This document shows, one piece after another, positions 23,859 through 32,873 of a DNA stretch of 64,000 nt. How positions within the stretch are numbered: the first letter of the stretch is position 1; each line of letters opens with the position of its first letter. The notes beneath the pieces were generated by a model. The model saw only the letters and a program-made list of their open reading frames with translations. It was not told the DNA's origin and did not search any database. The position numbers and the translations under genes are program-made. Origin of the DNA: CAVDRM01 sp963611355 (GTDB taxonomy: Bacteria > Bacillota > Clostridia > Christensenellales > Aristaeellaceae); assembly GCA_963611355.1 (NCBI GenBank), contig CAVDRM010000006.1, positions 18,654 through 82,653 of the forward strand, in the 5' to 3' direction.

Positions 23859-24857
23859 ATGAAGCTGCTGAAGCGAGTTACTGCGCTGCTGCTTGCGCTG
23901 GTGCTGGTCTGCGCCATGCTTCCGCTTTCCGAAGCGGAGGAGAAGACATATACGGGAACAATCACGAAGGACAAGGTGTTTTTCCGCAAAAAGGCATCGA
24001 CCTCCAGCGGATACTACGACCGTCTGATGAAGGGCGATGAGGTGGAGGTCTTCTCCATCAGCGGCGATTTTTATAAGGTCAAATACGGCAAAAAAACCGG
24101 CTATGTGATGACGGATTATGTGAAGTTGTCTTCGTCCGCAAAAAAGGCGCTGGAAAAGACAAAGACCACCACGGCCAAGGACGATCCCAAGATGAACGGC
24201 ATCACGAAAATCTCGCAGATTGAAACGCCGGCGACCAGCAAAAAGGGAAACAGCGGCGCAAAGGTCGTGGCGCTTCAGCAGGCGCTCAAGCTGAAAGGGT
24301 ATTACACCTTGGCTATTGACGGCTCGTACGGCGCAGGCACGGTGAAGGCGGTCAAGGCGTTCCAGAAAGCGAAGAAGTTAGAGCAGAGCGGCGAAGCGGA
24401 TAACGATACCATCAAGGCGCTCTTTGGTGAAAACGCAGCCGATTACAAATATGAAACGGAGAGGCTGGACTGGTTTAACGGTGGAGACAGCCGCATTCCG
24501 AGAGGCGCAACCTTCACGGTGAAGGATGTTTTGACGGGAAAAACCTTCACGGTCAAGCGCTGGGCCGGCGCTAACCATCTGGATGCCGAGCCGCTGACGG
24601 CGAAGGACACTGCGACCATGAAAAGCATCTACGGCGGAAGCTGGAGCTGGAATCGTCGTGCGATTTTAGTGAAATATGACGGCCATGTCTATGCGGCCTC
24701 CATGAACGGCATGCCACACGGCACGACGACCATTAATAATAACGACTTTGACGGTCATTTCTGCATTCATTTTTACAAGAGCAAAACGCACGGCACAAAA
24801 AAGGTTGACACCGACCATCAGAATGCTGTCGCCCGTGCGATGAAAGCCACTTGGTAA
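23859..24857 (+). CDS. Secreted SH3 and peptidoglycan-binding protein with unassigned C-terminal domain
   Basis: The start at 23859 follows GTGAGGTG; 332 residues. Residues 1-26 form a signal peptide (LLLALVLVCAMLPLSEA). Next come a bacterial SH3 domain (residues about 32-90), a threonine/lysine linker, a PG_binding_1 repeat (GAKVVALQQALKLKGYYTLA..., about 130-195), and a 120-residue C-terminal domain with RWAGANHLDAEPLTAKD and HFCIHFYKSKTHG. The last domain recurs, as far as I recall, in Clostridia wall proteins. Its His-Cys-His arrangement looks catalytic, but I cannot name an activity. Confidence 0.7.
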   Translation: MKLLKRVTALLLALVLVCAMLPLSEAEEKTYTGTITKDKVFFRKKASTSSGYYDRLMKGDEVEVFSISGDFYKVKYGKKTGYVMTDYVKLSSSAKKALEKTKTTTAKDDPKMNGITKISQIETPATSKKGNSGAKVVALQQALKLKGYYTLAIDGSYGAGTVKAVKAFQKAKKLEQSGEADNDTIKALFGENAADYKYETERLDWFNGGDSRIPRGATFTVKDVLTGKTFTVKRWAGANHLDAEPLTAKDTATMKSIYGGSWSWNRRAILVKYDGHVYAASMNGMPHGTTTINNNDFDGHFCIHFYKSKTHGTKKVDTDHQNAVARAMKATW

Positions 24858-24950
24858 CAGCCGTTTATTGTCAACTGTTCGGGCAAAGGATTGATTTCCG
24901 GCCGCAAATGTGTTAATATACGGTTGCGGACGGAAGCATCTGGTCTTAAA

Positions 24951-24973
24951 GGCTGCCGAAAGGCAGCTTTTTT
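24951..24973 (+). terminator. Rho-independent terminator
   Basis: GGCTGCC-GAAA-GGCAGC followed by six T residues, about 95 bases after the stop of the secreted protein. A stable GNRA-type loop makes this a convincing terminator. Confidence 0.85.
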
Positions 24974-25059
24974 CGAAAAATGCAGTTAAACACATTTAAC
25001 ATAAGTATGATTCCGACACGATTTCCGCAGAACTGCTTTCGGATAGGAGGAATTTTCCG

Positions 25060-25770
25060 ATGAGAGATCAAGATTTGCCGATAGACCGCACCTGCCACGT
25101 TCTCTATTCCAAGCCTTGCAAGCAGCAAATCCAGGCGATGATTGCAAAACATTATCCGGAGGCTGAGCGGGAGGCCGTTTGGGAGCGCGTACAGCAGAAG
25201 TATGCGGAGTTTGTAAATGGCTGGCGCACGGATCTCGGCGGGAAGAAGAATTTTCATAACATGGCTGGCGGCAATTATGACAGTGTTGCGCTTATGGCGT
25301 ATTATGTCGTTTGCCGGGATATCACAAACGTGGCGGAAATCGAGGAGATGCTGAATAACATCTTTCTTCCGTCCTTCCGCAGGCTGCATAAGTTGAAATT
25401 TATAAATGTCAACAGGCCGTTTGTGAAAAGGCTTTTGTATTTTGCCTTTCAAAAGGCGCAAAAGCGCTGCGACCAATGGCATGATTTTGAAATGCACCTT
25501 GCACCCTTCGATAAAAAGCAGCCGATTTATTATGAGTTTACTGCTTGTCCCGTGGCGGAATTTGCAACACAGCATGACCTTTTAGAGGTCATGCCCGCGC
25601 TCTGCAACCCGGATTTCGGAGCCATGGAGCTGATTCATGCGAAGCTCATCCGCAGAACAACCTGCGCAAACGGCTGCAAGTGCGATTATACCATCTGCGG
25701 CGATAAAGACGAATACTGCAGGCAGCATCCCGAATACCGAGATGCGCAGGGATACAGACGAAACGATTAA
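25060..25770 (+). CDS. L-2-amino-thiazoline-4-carboxylic acid hydrolase-family protein
   Basis: The 236-residue protein follows GGAGGAATTTTCCG. The C-terminal half matches the ATC_hyd family: FTACPVAEFATQHDLLEVMP, LCNPDFGAMELIHAKLIRRTT and the cysteine-rich NGCKCDYTIC. Characterised members open 2-aminothiazoline-4-carboxylate on the way to cysteine, but many Clostridia copies are uncharacterised. It stands alone between two terminators, so context gives no substrate. Confidence 0.75.
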   Translation: MRDQDLPIDRTCHVLYSKPCKQQIQAMIAKHYPEAEREAVWERVQQKYAEFVNGWRTDLGGKKNFHNMAGGNYDSVALMAYYVVCRDITNVAEIEEMLNNIFLPSFRRLHKLKFINVNRPFVKRLLYFAFQKAQKRCDQWHDFEMHLAPFDKKQPIYYEFTACPVAEFATQHDLLEVMPALCNPDFGAMELIHAKLIRRTTCANGCKCDYTICGDKDEYCRQHPEYRDAQGYRRND

Positions 25771-25780
25771 AGCGCAAAAA

Positions 25781-25811
25781 AACAGGGTGGCAAAATGAAC
25801 TGCACCCTGTT
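25781..25811. terminator. Bidirectional terminator
   Basis: AACAGGGTG and CACCCTGTT are perfect 9-bp arms between the convergent ATC-hydrolase-like gene and sigH. A-runs before and T-rich sequence after serve both strands. Confidence 0.8.
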
Positions 25812-25816
25812 GCTGT

Positions 25817-26476
25817 TTAGTTATCTTTTGCGTTGTCCTCTAAAAATTTATACAGCTTTCGCTTGACGCGCTGCAGGGCGTTGTCGATGGACTTGACATG
25901 CCTGCCGAGCAATTCGGCAATTTCCTGATAACTCTTGCCGTCCAAAAAGGCAGTCAACACCTGCTGCTCCAAGTCGGACAGAAGCTCATCAATCTGCCCC
26001 TGAATGCCCTCTAAATCCTCGCGGCTGATGAACAGATCTTCCGGATTGGTGACGCGGCCTTCAATGACATCCAGCAGCGTTCGGTCGGATTCTTCGTCGT
26101 ACAGCGGCTTATTGAGCGATACATAGCTGTTCAGGGGAAAATGCTTCTGCCGCGTGGCGGTCTTGATAGCGGTGATGATTTGGCGCTTGACGCAAAGCTC
26201 CGCAAAGGCACGGAAGGAGGTCAGACGTTCCGGCTTAAAGTCTCGAATGGCTTTGTACAGGCCAATCATTCCCTCCTGAACGATGTCCTCATGGTCGGCT
26301 CCTATCAAAAAATAACTGCGAGCCTTGGAGCGGACAAAGTTTTTATACTTGTTCAGCAGATAAGCCAGCGCCTGTCCGTCGCCTTGCTGGGCAAGCGAAA
26401 CAATCTCCTCGTCCGTCATGGAGGAGAAGTGCTCCATTTCCTCTTGCTCGTTCAAGCCGGAATAATCGTCAGTCAT
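25817..26476 (-). CDS. sigH: RNA polymerase sigma-H factor
   Basis: 219 residues of the SigH/Spo0H group: region 2 DHEDIVQEGMIGLYKAIRDF, region 3 linker with ISREDLEGIQGQIDELLS, and region 4 LDGKSYQEIAELLGRHVKSIDNALQRVKRKL. In spore-formers it drives early sporulation and competence genes; in non-spore-formers it remains as a post-exponential factor. It is the last gene of the araC-mrnC-thyX-rlmB-sigH run, 24 bases after rlmB. Confidence 0.93.
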   Translation of the reverse strand: MTDDYSGLNEQEEMEHFSSMTDEEIVSLAQQGDGQALAYLLNKYKNFVRSKARSYFLIGADHEDIVQEGMIGLYKAIRDFKPERLTSFRAFAELCVKRQIITAIKTATRQKHFPLNSYVSLNKPLYDEESDRTLLDVIEGRVTNPEDLFISREDLEGIQGQIDELLSDLEQQVLTAFLDGKSYQEIAELLGRHVKSIDNALQRVKRKLYKFLEDNAKDN

Positions 26477-26500
26477 GTCAGCAACAGCCCTTTGAAGTTG

Positions 26501-27754
26501 TTATTCGCGTCCGTGAACGACGGCGTACATCAGAATACCGGCCGCTACAGAGGCGTTTAGGGATTCTACGCCGCCGTACATCGGGAGCTTGACCCTGTAA
26601 TCTGCCTTTTCCAAGACAAGACGTGAGATGCCATCGCCCTCGGAGCCGATGACCAGCGCCATCGGCGCTTCCATTTTCAGCTTCCGATAATCCTCGCCGC
26701 TCATGTCAGCCGCATAAATCCACAGTCCTTCTTTTTTGAGCATATCAATCGTGCGCGCCAGGTTGCCGACACGCGCCACCTTAATTGTTTCCACTGCGCC
26801 GGCAGAGGCTTTTACCGCGGCGGGGGTCAAGCCGACGGCGCGGCGTTCCGGTACAATGACACCGTGTGCGCCGACACAGGCCGCCGTTCGAATAACAGCG
26901 CCCAAATTGTGCGGGTCGGTCACGCCGTCCAAGATGATGACAAAGGGCGGCTCGTTACGGTGATGCGCTTGTGCCAAAATGGACTCGACATTGGAATAGT
27001 GATAGGCGGAGGCGAAGGCCAGCAAGCCCTGATGATTGCGGGTAATCTCGTCCAGACGGGCGCGTTCCACGACCTGTACGGGGATACGGCGCTCCCGCGC
27101 CATTGCAACAATTTCACGGGCTGAGCCGGACAAATCGCCCTTGGCAACGAGCAGCTTTTCGATATCATGGCCGGCCTTAAGCGCCTCACGAATGGGGTTG
27201 CGACCGGACAGAAGGTTTTCAGGGTCCTTGGTATATGGCATATCAAACTGCGGCTGAACGGAAGCGGGACGCGCATCGGCACGAAGCGCGGGTTGCGGCT
27301 CTTGACGGACCGGCGACTTTACGGCTTGTTTGACAAATGGATTGGCATTGGCGGGAGTACGGCTTGATGTGTGATTCTTGTCCGAACGACGGTCATCGTG
27401 TGCAGCCGCGCCGCTTCGAGTTTGAAAGCCTGTATTTTTACCGTATTGTGCGCTCTTGCCCTGATAGGAAGGTTTGTTAAAGGAATTGTTTTTCCCTCCT
27501 TGATAACCGCTTTTTTCAAAGGAATTGTTTCTTCCTTGCCTGCCGTCCCTTTCAAAGGAACTGCTGCAGCCTTGATAGCCGTTTTTCTCAAAAGAGCCGC
27601 TCTTTCCCTGATAGCGGCCGTGATTGTCATTTCTTCCGTCGCCGGACGGACGGCTGCTGCGGTAGCGAGAGCCTTCCTCGCCCTCGTTCCAGTCCTTTTT
27701 CAAATGCGCCTGCTTGGACATTTTATGCGGTTTAATATCCTGATAGAAAGCCAT
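26501..27754 (-). CDS. rlmB: 23S rRNA (guanosine-2'-O)-methyltransferase, TrmH family, with long repeat-rich N terminus
   Basis: 417 residues. The C-terminal 240 are a standard SpoU methyltransferase: substrate-binding part GRNPIREALKAGHDIEKLLV, then the knot motifs FVIILDGVTDPHNLGAVIRT, LVIGSEGDGI and ESLNASVAAGILMY. The N-terminal 170 residues are low complexity: basic and polar, with an imperfect unit like GYQGxxxSFEKNG repeated about five times from residue 45 to 105. The extension is likely unstructured and may bind RNA. Family members are usually near 250 residues. Confidence 0.93.
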   Translation of the reverse strand: MAFYQDIKPHKMSKQAHLKKDWNEGEEGSRYRSSRPSGDGRNDNHGRYQGKSGSFEKNGYQGCSSSFERDGRQGRNNSFEKSGYQGGKNNSFNKPSYQGKSAQYGKNTGFQTRSGAAAHDDRRSDKNHTSSRTPANANPFVKQAVKSPVRQEPQPALRADARPASVQPQFDMPYTKDPENLLSGRNPIREALKAGHDIEKLLVAKGDLSGSAREIVAMARERRIPVQVVERARLDEITRNHQGLLAFASAYHYSNVESILAQAHHRNEPPFVIILDGVTDPHNLGAVIRTAACVGAHGVIVPERRAVGLTPAAVKASAGAVETIKVARVGNLARTIDMLKKEGLWIYAADMSGEDYRKLKMEAPMALVIGSEGDGISRLVLEKADYRVKLPMYGGVESLNASVAAGILMYAVVHGRE

Positions 27755-27781
27755 GTACGTTATCCTCCGGTTGATAATGAA

Positions 27782-28495
27782 TCAAATGGATTGAAAGAAC
27801 GCCCGTTTTTGAGCAGCCTGCCCGCAGGACTTTGCGCCCTCGGAGCAAGCGCCGCGTACGCAGGCGGGGCCGGCGTTTTCGAAAATGACAGGCGCTTTTT
27901 CCTTGCACAGCCTGAGCATTTCAACAGCCAGCGCCCGAATTTCCCATTGTGCCCGTTCACAGCAGCGCAGAGAAAAGAAATGCAGTAGTTCGCGGGCATT
28001 CATGGTCAGCGTCATGCGTGTTTCACAGGCGTTCGGCAGGACAAAGCGGGCGTCCTCGTTGCTGTCCGCACCGAGCCGTTCCTGCCATTGCGTATACCAA
28101 AGATGCATCTGCTTCATTTGGCGTTCAAATTCTGTCACCGCGTCTGTGCCAAGTGCCTGAATACGCGGCGGAACGATATATTGAAAGCCATCGGCCAAGG
28201 AAACATACCGCTGGCTTTGGACGCTGAAGGAAGCGATGCGATGCCGCGTAATCTGTGCCAGCAGCGCCCTGCTCACACCCTCAATGACGAAGGTAAAGGA
28301 TGCGTGCTCCAGCACGGATAAATGCCCCATCGAAACGATGCTGCGAAGGAATTGCCCCTGATTTTTTTCTTCCACCCGCGTGATGAGATCATCCACGCCA
28401 ATGTGCGCATAGCACATCTTGGCGGCAAGCGCACAGGCCTTTTCCGGCTCCGGCGTACAGGTCAGCAGGGATACCTTCAGCTTCGCTTGCGGCAT
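27782..28495 (-). CDS. thyX: Flavin-dependent thymidylate synthase
   Basis: The start at 28495 (MPQAKLKVSLL) follows GGGAGGACTG; 237 residues. The ThyX signature RHRIASFSVQSQR is intact (the family motif is RHRxxSxxxxSQR), with HLSVLEHASFTFVIEG before it and LRCCERAQWEIRALA after. It makes dTMP from dUMP using FAD and methylene-folate. It starts just past the mrnC stop. Confidence 0.96.
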   Translation of the reverse strand: MPQAKLKVSLLTCTPEPEKACALAAKMCYAHIGVDDLITRVEEKNQGQFLRSIVSMGHLSVLEHASFTFVIEGVSRALLAQITRHRIASFSVQSQRYVSLADGFQYIVPPRIQALGTDAVTEFERQMKQMHLWYTQWQERLGADSNEDARFVLPNACETRMTLTMNARELLHFFSLRCCERAQWEIRALAVEMLRLCKEKAPVIFENAGPACVRGACSEGAKSCGQAAQKRAFFQSI

Positions 28496-28497
28496 GG

Positions 28498-28902
28498 TCA
28501 GTCCTCCCAAATATATGTAAACAGGGTGTTGAGCCTGTCAAAATCACCCACGAGGTATAGATAGCCGATGAGCGCTTCTAAACCGGTCGCGCCGGCATAA
28601 TCCTCGGTTGATGCGGCCTTGGGCGCGTGATGGCGGGGATGCGCGTTGCGCCCGCGCCGCATGACGGAAAGCTCTTCCTCGCTAAGCAGCGGGAGCAGCT
28701 TCGTCAGCGACTTGGCCTGCGCACAGGCGTTGACATGCGCGACGGCGGCGCGATGCAGCTCCTTAATGCGGCCGCCGTCGTCAATTAACTGCGTCCGCAC
28801 ATACAGGTCAAACACCGTGTCGCCGACATACGCCATTTCAAGGGGATTCAGCATTCGCGCACGCTCCCGCGGAAAAAGGGGAGACGGAAGCAGGCTGCTC
28901 AT
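28498..28902 (-). CDS. mrnC: Mini-ribonuclease III
   Basis: 134 residues with only an RNase III catalytic domain and no dsRNA-binding domain. LEMAYVGDTVFDLYVRTQL contains the metal-binding aspartate and TGLEALIGYLYLVGD the closing glutamate. In Bacillus the enzyme matures 23S rRNA. The start overlaps the AraC-type stop by four bases. In many Firmicutes cysS stands immediately upstream; here cysS is elsewhere. Confidence 0.94.
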   Translation of the reverse strand: MSSLLPSPLFPRERARMLNPLEMAYVGDTVFDLYVRTQLIDDGGRIKELHRAAVAHVNACAQAKSLTKLLPLLSEEELSVMRRGRNAHPRHHAPKAASTEDYAGATGLEALIGYLYLVGDFDRLNTLFTYIWED

Positions 28903-29774
28903 TTGAGCGCCGTTTTGCTGTAAGCGGACGGGCTCATGCCAACAATGTTCTTAAAGGTTTTGGAAAAATGGTACGGGTCGCTCATGCCGACCTCGACACC
29001 CGCCTGACGAACGGTGCTGCCTTCCTTAAGCAAGGTCTTGGCGCGTTCCATCTTGCAGAAGAGCTGATAGCTCTGCGGCGGCATACCGACTTCGGAGACA
29101 AAGCGCTTGCGGAAGGTCTCCACCGGCATACGGCTGAGCGCCGCCATGTCCGCCAGAGAGAAGCTGTCCTTGTACTGGTTCTTGCGCATGGCATCGACCA
29201 CCTTGGCGATTTCATGAGACAAAACAGCATCCATGGCTACGGGCTGACCGCTGTGAGATGCAAGCATAGCCCACAGAAGCTGCTGAAGCTGTGCGGAGGA
29301 TGCATCCTGCGCGGCAGCAACGCGGACGGTCGCCTGCACGATGTGGCGGGCAAGGTTGAGCTGAGAAGGCAGCGCGCCCTGCTTCATGATTCTGTGCGGC
29401 AGCGCGCCCATGCGCTGCATGAATGAGCCGCTTAACGTACCGCCGATGGTCATCCAGAGAATACGCGCTTCCTGCTCCAGCTCCAAGGTCACGCCCATTG
29501 AGCCGGGCGGAAGCATGCAGCAATCGCCGCCGCGCATCTGAATAGAGACAGTCGCATTCTCAAGCCGGACAGCGCCGGATTCAGAGGCCAGCCAGAGCCA
29601 CTGGTCAAAGGAATTGATGGGATGCATGCCGCTTTGCAGCATGGCCGAGCCGGAAGCGGAAATGTACACGCCACTGGCACTGGCCAGCGCATCAGGCGTA
29701 TGAGTGCCTTCCACTAAAAGAGCAGGCGTTTCATCGGCATTGTCAGTCAGTGTAAAGAGTAAGGATTCGGTCAT
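28899..29774 (-). CDS. AraC-family regulator
   Basis: The start at 29774 follows GGAGGGAAAG; 291 residues. The N-terminal half is a cupin-like sensor domain. The C-terminal 100 residues have two helix-turn-helix units: FSLADMAALSRMPVETFRKRF and the signature VGMSDPYHFSKTFKNIVGMSPSAY. The ligand is unknown. It overlaps mrnC by ATGA, so it is co-transcribed with housekeeping RNA genes, an odd partner for a sugar-type regulator. Confidence 0.9.
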   Translation of the reverse strand: MTESLLFTLTDNADETPALLVEGTHTPDALASASGVYISASGSAMLQSGMHPINSFDQWLWLASESGAVRLENATVSIQMRGGDCCMLPPGSMGVTLELEQEARILWMTIGGTLSGSFMQRMGALPHRIMKQGALPSQLNLARHIVQATVRVAAAQDASSAQLQQLLWAMLASHSGQPVAMDAVLSHEIAKVVDAMRKNQYKDSFSLADMAALSRMPVETFRKRFVSEVGMPPQSYQLFCKMERAKTLLKEGSTVRQAGVEVGMSDPYHFSKTFKNIVGMSPSAYSKTALK

Positions 29775-29921
29775 CTTTCTTCCCTCCAATATCATTGAAC
29801 AGCCAGTATTATATATCCCAAATTATACAATGTCAATATGTAAAACCAGTTATTACAAATTGTTCACAATTTGTCAATTATGTGATATAGTAATCATGAT
29901 TAGCGTAAAGGAGAGCATCAG

Positions 29922-30785
29922 GTGCGGAAGCTGGATTTTGATTTGACAGACAGAGAAGACGGACGGCTTGTCGGGAAACTGGTCAAGTCGCTTTGCCGCG
30001 TGTCCGCCGGACAGTATGCGAAAATAAAGAAATATGAGGGCGTTTTGCTGGACGGAGCTCCGGCTCACGCAGATAGGCGTGTTCATTCGGGACAGACGCT
30101 TTCTGTGCTGCTGCCTGAGGAGGAGGCTGAGGGTGACCCGGGCAATCTGCCCATCGTCTATGAGGATGATGATTTGCTGATTATTGATAAGCCTGCGCCG
30201 CTTTCCGCCATGCGTTCGCCACGGCAGAAAAACGGTTCTTTAGAAGAAATGATGCTGCGCTATCTGCCTGTCTTTCGCCCCGTCAACCGCTTGGACAAGG
30301 GAACGAGCGGCCTGATGGTCGTTGCGAAAAACGCTTATGCACAGAGCATTCTGCAAAGTACGCTGCATTCGGCTGATTTTATACGGGCGTATCTGGCCGT
30401 GGTAGAGGGCGAGCTGAAGCAGGAGAGAGGGCGCGTTGAGCTGCCCATCGGTAAAATATCGGAAAATTCCGTTCAGCGTACCGTGCGGGCGGACGGAAAG
30501 CTCTGCCGAACGGACTATGAAGTGCTGGAGCGGGGAAATGGCCGGTCGTTGGTGCGGCTGGTTTTATCGACCGGCAGAACGCACCAGATTCGCGTCCATA
30601 TGGCGGCGCTCGGAACGCCGGTCGCAGGCGACTATCTCTATGGAACGCCGCTGCCTGAACTGCCGAATCGTTTTGCCCTGCACAGCAGCTATCTGCGCTT
30701 TTTACAGCCGACCAACGGGAAAATCATTGAATATCACTCACCGCTGCCGGAGAAACTGCGCCGTTTGTTAAAATCCGGCGCATAA
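29922..30785 (+). CDS. RluA-family rRNA/tRNA pseudouridine synthase
   Basis: 287 residues from a GTG start with AAAGGAGAG upstream. An S4-like N-terminal region (residues 1-70) is followed by the catalytic domain with RPVNRLDKGTSGLMVVAKN, whose aspartate is the nucleophile, and GRTHQIRVHMAALGTPVAGD. It isomerises uridine in structured RNA; the exact target cannot be given. Confidence 0.92.
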   Translation: MRKLDFDLTDREDGRLVGKLVKSLCRVSAGQYAKIKKYEGVLLDGAPAHADRRVHSGQTLSVLLPEEEAEGDPGNLPIVYEDDDLLIIDKPAPLSAMRSPRQKNGSLEEMMLRYLPVFRPVNRLDKGTSGLMVVAKNAYAQSILQSTLHSADFIRAYLAVVEGELKQERGRVELPIGKISENSVQRTVRADGKLCRTDYEVLERGNGRSLVRLVLSTGRTHQIRVHMAALGTPVAGDYLYGTPLPELPNRFALHSSYLRFLQPTNGKIIEYHSPLPEKLRRLLKSGA

Positions 30786-30844
30786 GATTGACGAAAGAGA
30801 ATATTTTTTATATAATGGCAGAAGTATTGTTTTGGAGGCAAGGG

Positions 30845-32857
30845 ATGATGAAGCGACGCCTGATGCTTGCCGTGCTGGTCTGCATTTTTCTGACGATTGT
30901 CGGAAGCGGCTGTGCGGAGGAAATACTGCGCGGCTATGAAAAAGACAGCGGATATCAGTATGTTTCTTTGGGCGAATATCCGTATGAAAAGGACGGAACC
31001 GAAGCGCCCGTGCTTTGGCAGGTGCTTGAAGTAAAGGACGATGCAGCGCTGCTGCATACCAAATATGTCATTGAGGTACAGCAGGTTATTTTTGTCGATA
31101 ATGAGCGGGACATCAAAAATTACAATTATCGCCTGATTGAAAACTATGCGGAAAGCGATCTTTGCGCATGGATGAATGATACCATGCTGGAGGCGCTGCT
31201 CGGTGATGATTCGATGCGCTCGGCACTTGCTGAAACCGAATTCGGCAAGCTTTATATTTTGACGGACGAGCAGTATTTGACCGTTGATTATGGTTTTACG
31301 GCCTCCCGCTGGGGCGAAAATAAGAAACGTCAGGCCGTCGGCACACCCTATGCAAAGAAGCGCGGACTCTATGTTGCGCCGGGGGGAAAGTCTCCTTATT
31401 GGGTCGCGGCGGTCAAATCGCCGTCGCAATATAAACTGCAGCTTGTCGGTTATAACGGCCATTTAAGCTATGGCGCGTACAGCAGGAAGAACGTCGGCAT
31501 TCGCGCCGCGCTGACGCTTGATTTGACGAAATGCAGCATTTCAGGCGGCAGCGGAACGGAAGACGATCCTTTTATTTTTGCCGCCAACGAGCAGTCTGCA
31601 CCGGAAAATGAAACCGTGACAACCGAGGGCGTAGCCCTTCCGTTTGCACTCAGAACAGACGAGTCGCAAAGGGATGCCCCGGAAGACATGTCAGGGAATG
31701 ATTTGGATGGCGATATAGAAGTTCAAATGGAAGATGAACTGGCGGAAGAAACAGAGCAGCAAATCGAAGAAAACGACGTTGCGGAGGAGGGCTCTTCTGA
31801 ACATACCAGTATTTCCGCAGAGCAGGCAGATGCTTCTTCGGAGCAGGCAGAGAGTGTCGGCAGCCGTTTACTCCTGTCCTTCATCGGCGATTGCAGCATC
31901 GGAGATGCTTCACAGTCTCGCGAGGTAGAGACCAGCTTAACCAAAACGGTTGCAAAAAACGGCTATGCCTGGCCATTTTCCACAGTGAGCGAGTATCTGA
32001 AAAACGACGATTACACCTTCGCTAATTTGGAGGTCTGCCTCACCACACAGGAAAAATTGAAGTCATCAAAGAAATATAATATGATCGCGCCGCCGGAGCA
32101 TACGCAGATTTTGATTGAAGGCGGCGTAGATGCAGTCAACACGGTCAACAATCATTGCATGGATTTCGGCTATCAGGGCTATCAGGATACATTGAGCGCC
32201 TTGGATGCGGCAGGCATCAATCACTTTGGAACAGTGTCGCCCGGACGGGAGAAGGGCTCGGATATCTTAGGCTATGCGACCGTCAAAGGTATAAAAATCG
32301 GCATGGTCGGGTTTACCTATCCGCAGGAGGGTGACCTGAAGCGAATCGAAATACGCATTGCCCAGCTTAAGGAAGAAGGCTGCCAATTAGTGGTCGTCAG
32401 CCTGCACTGGGGCAGAGAAACGCATATGACCAGCGAAAGCTGGCAGTATGCCTATGCGAAAAAGGTGATTGATTACGGCGCGGATGTCATTTGGGGACAT
32501 CATCCCCATGTTGTCCAGCCAATCATGTTCTATCGCGGAAAGCCGATTTTTTTCAGCACCGGCAATTTTATTTTCGGCACAATGAGCAATGTTGACCCGT
32601 CTACGGGCATATTCCAGCTTGAATATTCGTTGGAAGACGGGCAGTGCGTTTTGGACACTCTGCGGGTGATTCCGTGTGAAACGACCCGCGGCGGCGATTA
32701 CCGCCCACGTGTGCTGACGGACGAAGCCGAAAAGCAGAAGTGTCTTGGCAAGCTGATTGCCAAAAAAACGGTCAGCAAAATGGCCGGTCTTCCGGGGTCG
32801 TTTGCGCAGACAGGAATTGTCCGTCTGAACGCCGACGGCGAAATCATAGAAGAGTAA
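30845..32857 (+). CDS. CapA-type protein with N-terminal DUF6273-like domain
   Basis: 670 residues from 30845, with GGAGG upstream; an in-frame ATG at 30848 is equally possible. The leader ends at a lipobox-like GSGC, so it is probably an exported lipoprotein. Residues about 30-245 form a DUF6273-type domain (VSLGEYPYEKDGTEAPVLWQVLEV). Next is an acidic E/Q/S-rich linker (about 255-345), and then a CapA/PgsA metallophosphoesterase-like domain (SFIGDCSIGD, FANLEVCLT, VNTVNNHCMDFG, SLHWGRE, WGHHPHVVQPI). CapA proteins act in poly-gamma-glutamate or related envelope polymers. The next two genes are also envelope-type. Confidence 0.85.
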   Translation: MMKRRLMLAVLVCIFLTIVGSGCAEEILRGYEKDSGYQYVSLGEYPYEKDGTEAPVLWQVLEVKDDAALLHTKYVIEVQQVIFVDNERDIKNYNYRLIENYAESDLCAWMNDTMLEALLGDDSMRSALAETEFGKLYILTDEQYLTVDYGFTASRWGENKKRQAVGTPYAKKRGLYVAPGGKSPYWVAAVKSPSQYKLQLVGYNGHLSYGAYSRKNVGIRAALTLDLTKCSISGGSGTEDDPFIFAANEQSAPENETVTTEGVALPFALRTDESQRDAPEDMSGNDLDGDIEVQMEDELAEETEQQIEENDVAEEGSSEHTSISAEQADASSEQAESVGSRLLLSFIGDCSIGDASQSREVETSLTKTVAKNGYAWPFSTVSEYLKNDDYTFANLEVCLTTQEKLKSSKKYNMIAPPEHTQILIEGGVDAVNTVNNHCMDFGYQGYQDTLSALDAAGINHFGTVSPGREKGSDILGYATVKGIKIGMVGFTYPQEGDLKRIEIRIAQLKEEGCQLVVVSLHWGRETHMTSESWQYAYAKKVIDYGADVIWGHHPHVVQPIMFYRGKPIFFSTGNFIFGTMSNVDPSTGIFQLEYSLEDGQCVLDTLRVIPCETTRGGDYRPRVLTDEAEKQKCLGKLIAKKTVSKMAGLPGSFAQTGIVRLNADGEIIEE

Positions 32858-32873
32858 AAAAGGAGAAACAGTC

